Source: Verrucomicrobiota bacterium
Lineage (GTDB): Bacteria; Verrucomicrobiota; Verrucomicrobiia; Verrucomicrobiales; Verrucomicrobiaceae
Length of the DNA: 5,370 nucleotides
Direction: 5' to 3'
Assembly (NCBI GenBank): GCA_023429545.1
Contig: JAEYUU010000595.1
Span: 1 to 5,370, forward strand
Shown here: positions 4,952-5,370 of the stretch, in pieces
Layout: every line of letters begins with the position of its first letter
How positions within the stretch are numbered: position 1 is the first letter of the stretch
Position numbers and translations under genes: made by a program
The notes under the pieces: model-generated
What the model was told of the DNA's origin: nothing
Database searches by the model: none
What the model saw: the letters and a program-made list of their open reading frames with translations, nothing else

Positions 4952-5359
4952 ATGAAGCTGACCTACCGGACCGACTATGCCCTCAGGGTTCTCATCTACC
5001 TGATGAACCATCCGGGCCAGAAAGCGACCACTCGTGAGATGGCCGAGTTCTACGGGATATCGCTGAACCACCTGACCAAGGTCGCCAAGACCTTGACGCG
5101 TGCGGGATGGCTCACCACGACGCGCGGCACCACGGGAGGACTGATGCTGGCAGCGCATACCGCGGACACGAAGCTCGGCGAGATCGTCCGCCTCACCGAA
5201 ACAACGGAGGTGGTGGAATGTTTTACTCCCACGACCAACACCTGCCCCATTGCCCTACGCTGCCACTTGAAACCAATCCTCTACAAGGCACAGCGTGCCT
5301 TCTTTGATGTGCTGGACGCACACACCGTTCGCGATCTCGCGCTCAAGTTGCAAAAATAA
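4952..5359 (+). CDS. nsrR: NsrR-like Rrf2-family transcriptional repressor
   Basis: This 135-residue protein is a typical-length Rrf2-family regulator. The start MKLTYRTDYALRVLIYL is almost the NsrR signature (Escherichia coli has MQLTSFTDYGLRALIYM), which fixes the ATG at 4952. A winged helix-turn-helix covers about 10-70, with the recognition region around YGISLNHLTKV (34-44) and the wing at TTRGTTGG (56-63). Three cysteines, C90-x7-C98-x5-C104, sit in the cluster loop as in NsrR, and D8 corresponds to the Asp that completes the [4Fe-4S] ligands in Streptomyces NsrR. NO would destroy or modify the cluster and release DNA. The gene is divergent from the two globin genes with the palindrome between them, so it probably represses both sides. 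No ribosome-binding site is seen before the ATG. IscR or RsrR are less likely because their cysteine spacing and N-terminus differ. Confidence 0.9.
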   Translation: MKLTYRTDYALRVLIYLMNHPGQKATTREMAEFYGISLNHLTKVAKTLTRAGWLTTTRGTTGGLMLAAHTADTKLGEIVRLTETTEVVECFTPTTNTCPIALRCHLKPILYKAQRAFFDVLDAHTVRDLALKLQK

Positions 5360-5370
5360 GAGTCGTGTGG

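Noticed and set aside
1..5370. tRNA, rRNA, CRISPR array, insertion sequence or attachment site
   Set aside because: I saw no regularly spaced repeats, transposase frame, terminal inverted repeats or tRNA-like cloverleaf in the spacers; the coding regions fill almost the whole window.

Overview
The window looks like chromosomal DNA from a moderately GC-rich bacterium (upper 50s % GC by eye). No gene has a well-spaced Shine-Dalgarno sequence. A short C4 zinc-ribbon protein of the kind well known from Chlamydia (CT398) is present, and globin, NsrR and NnrS-like genes sit close together. I lean towards the Planctomycetes-Verrucomicrobia-Chlamydiae group, perhaps a verrucomicrobium. This is inference; no marker gene settles it.

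Layout. Positions 1-771 (minus) hold the first 257 codons of an NnrS-like membrane protein, cut by the window edge. Positions 772-879 are non-coding and contain a nested inverted repeat. Positions 880-2042 (minus) hold two closely spaced genes: a class I SAM methyltransferase followed by a small C4 zinc-ribbon protein. Positions 2043-2210 are a divergent control region. It carries a strong sigma-54 type -24/-12 motif facing the methyltransferase and a 15-bp palindrome about 120 bp upstream of the predicted start point. Positions 2211-3593 (plus) encode an NtrC-type sigma-54 activator whose receiver domain has lost the phosphorylatable Asp. Positions 3594-3724 separate convergent genes and contain a long hairpin. 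Positions 3725-4871 (minus) encode two haemoglobins: a cytoplasmic group III truncated globin, then an exported protein that joins a YHS-like metal-binding segment to a group I truncated globin. Positions 4872-4951 hold a perfect 10-5-10 inverted repeat, the likely operator. Positions 4952-5359 (plus) encode an NsrR-like Rrf2-family repressor with the three Fe-S cysteines.

How it may work together. The right half reads as a nitric-oxide response module: an NO-sensing Fe-S repressor divergent from two globins, one inside the cell and one outside the inner membrane. NnrS-like proteins belong to the same physiology, but that gene lies 3 kb away and I see no copy of the operator half-site near it. 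The left-centre part reads as a second module. Its activator, which probably does not respond to phosphorylation, would bind the palindrome and switch on the divergent methyltransferase/zinc-ribbon pair, possibly with nnrS, through sigma-54. Relatives of the zinc-ribbon protein are known to bind sigma-54, so the pair could feed back on the same system. Any functional link between the two modules is inference from proximity only.
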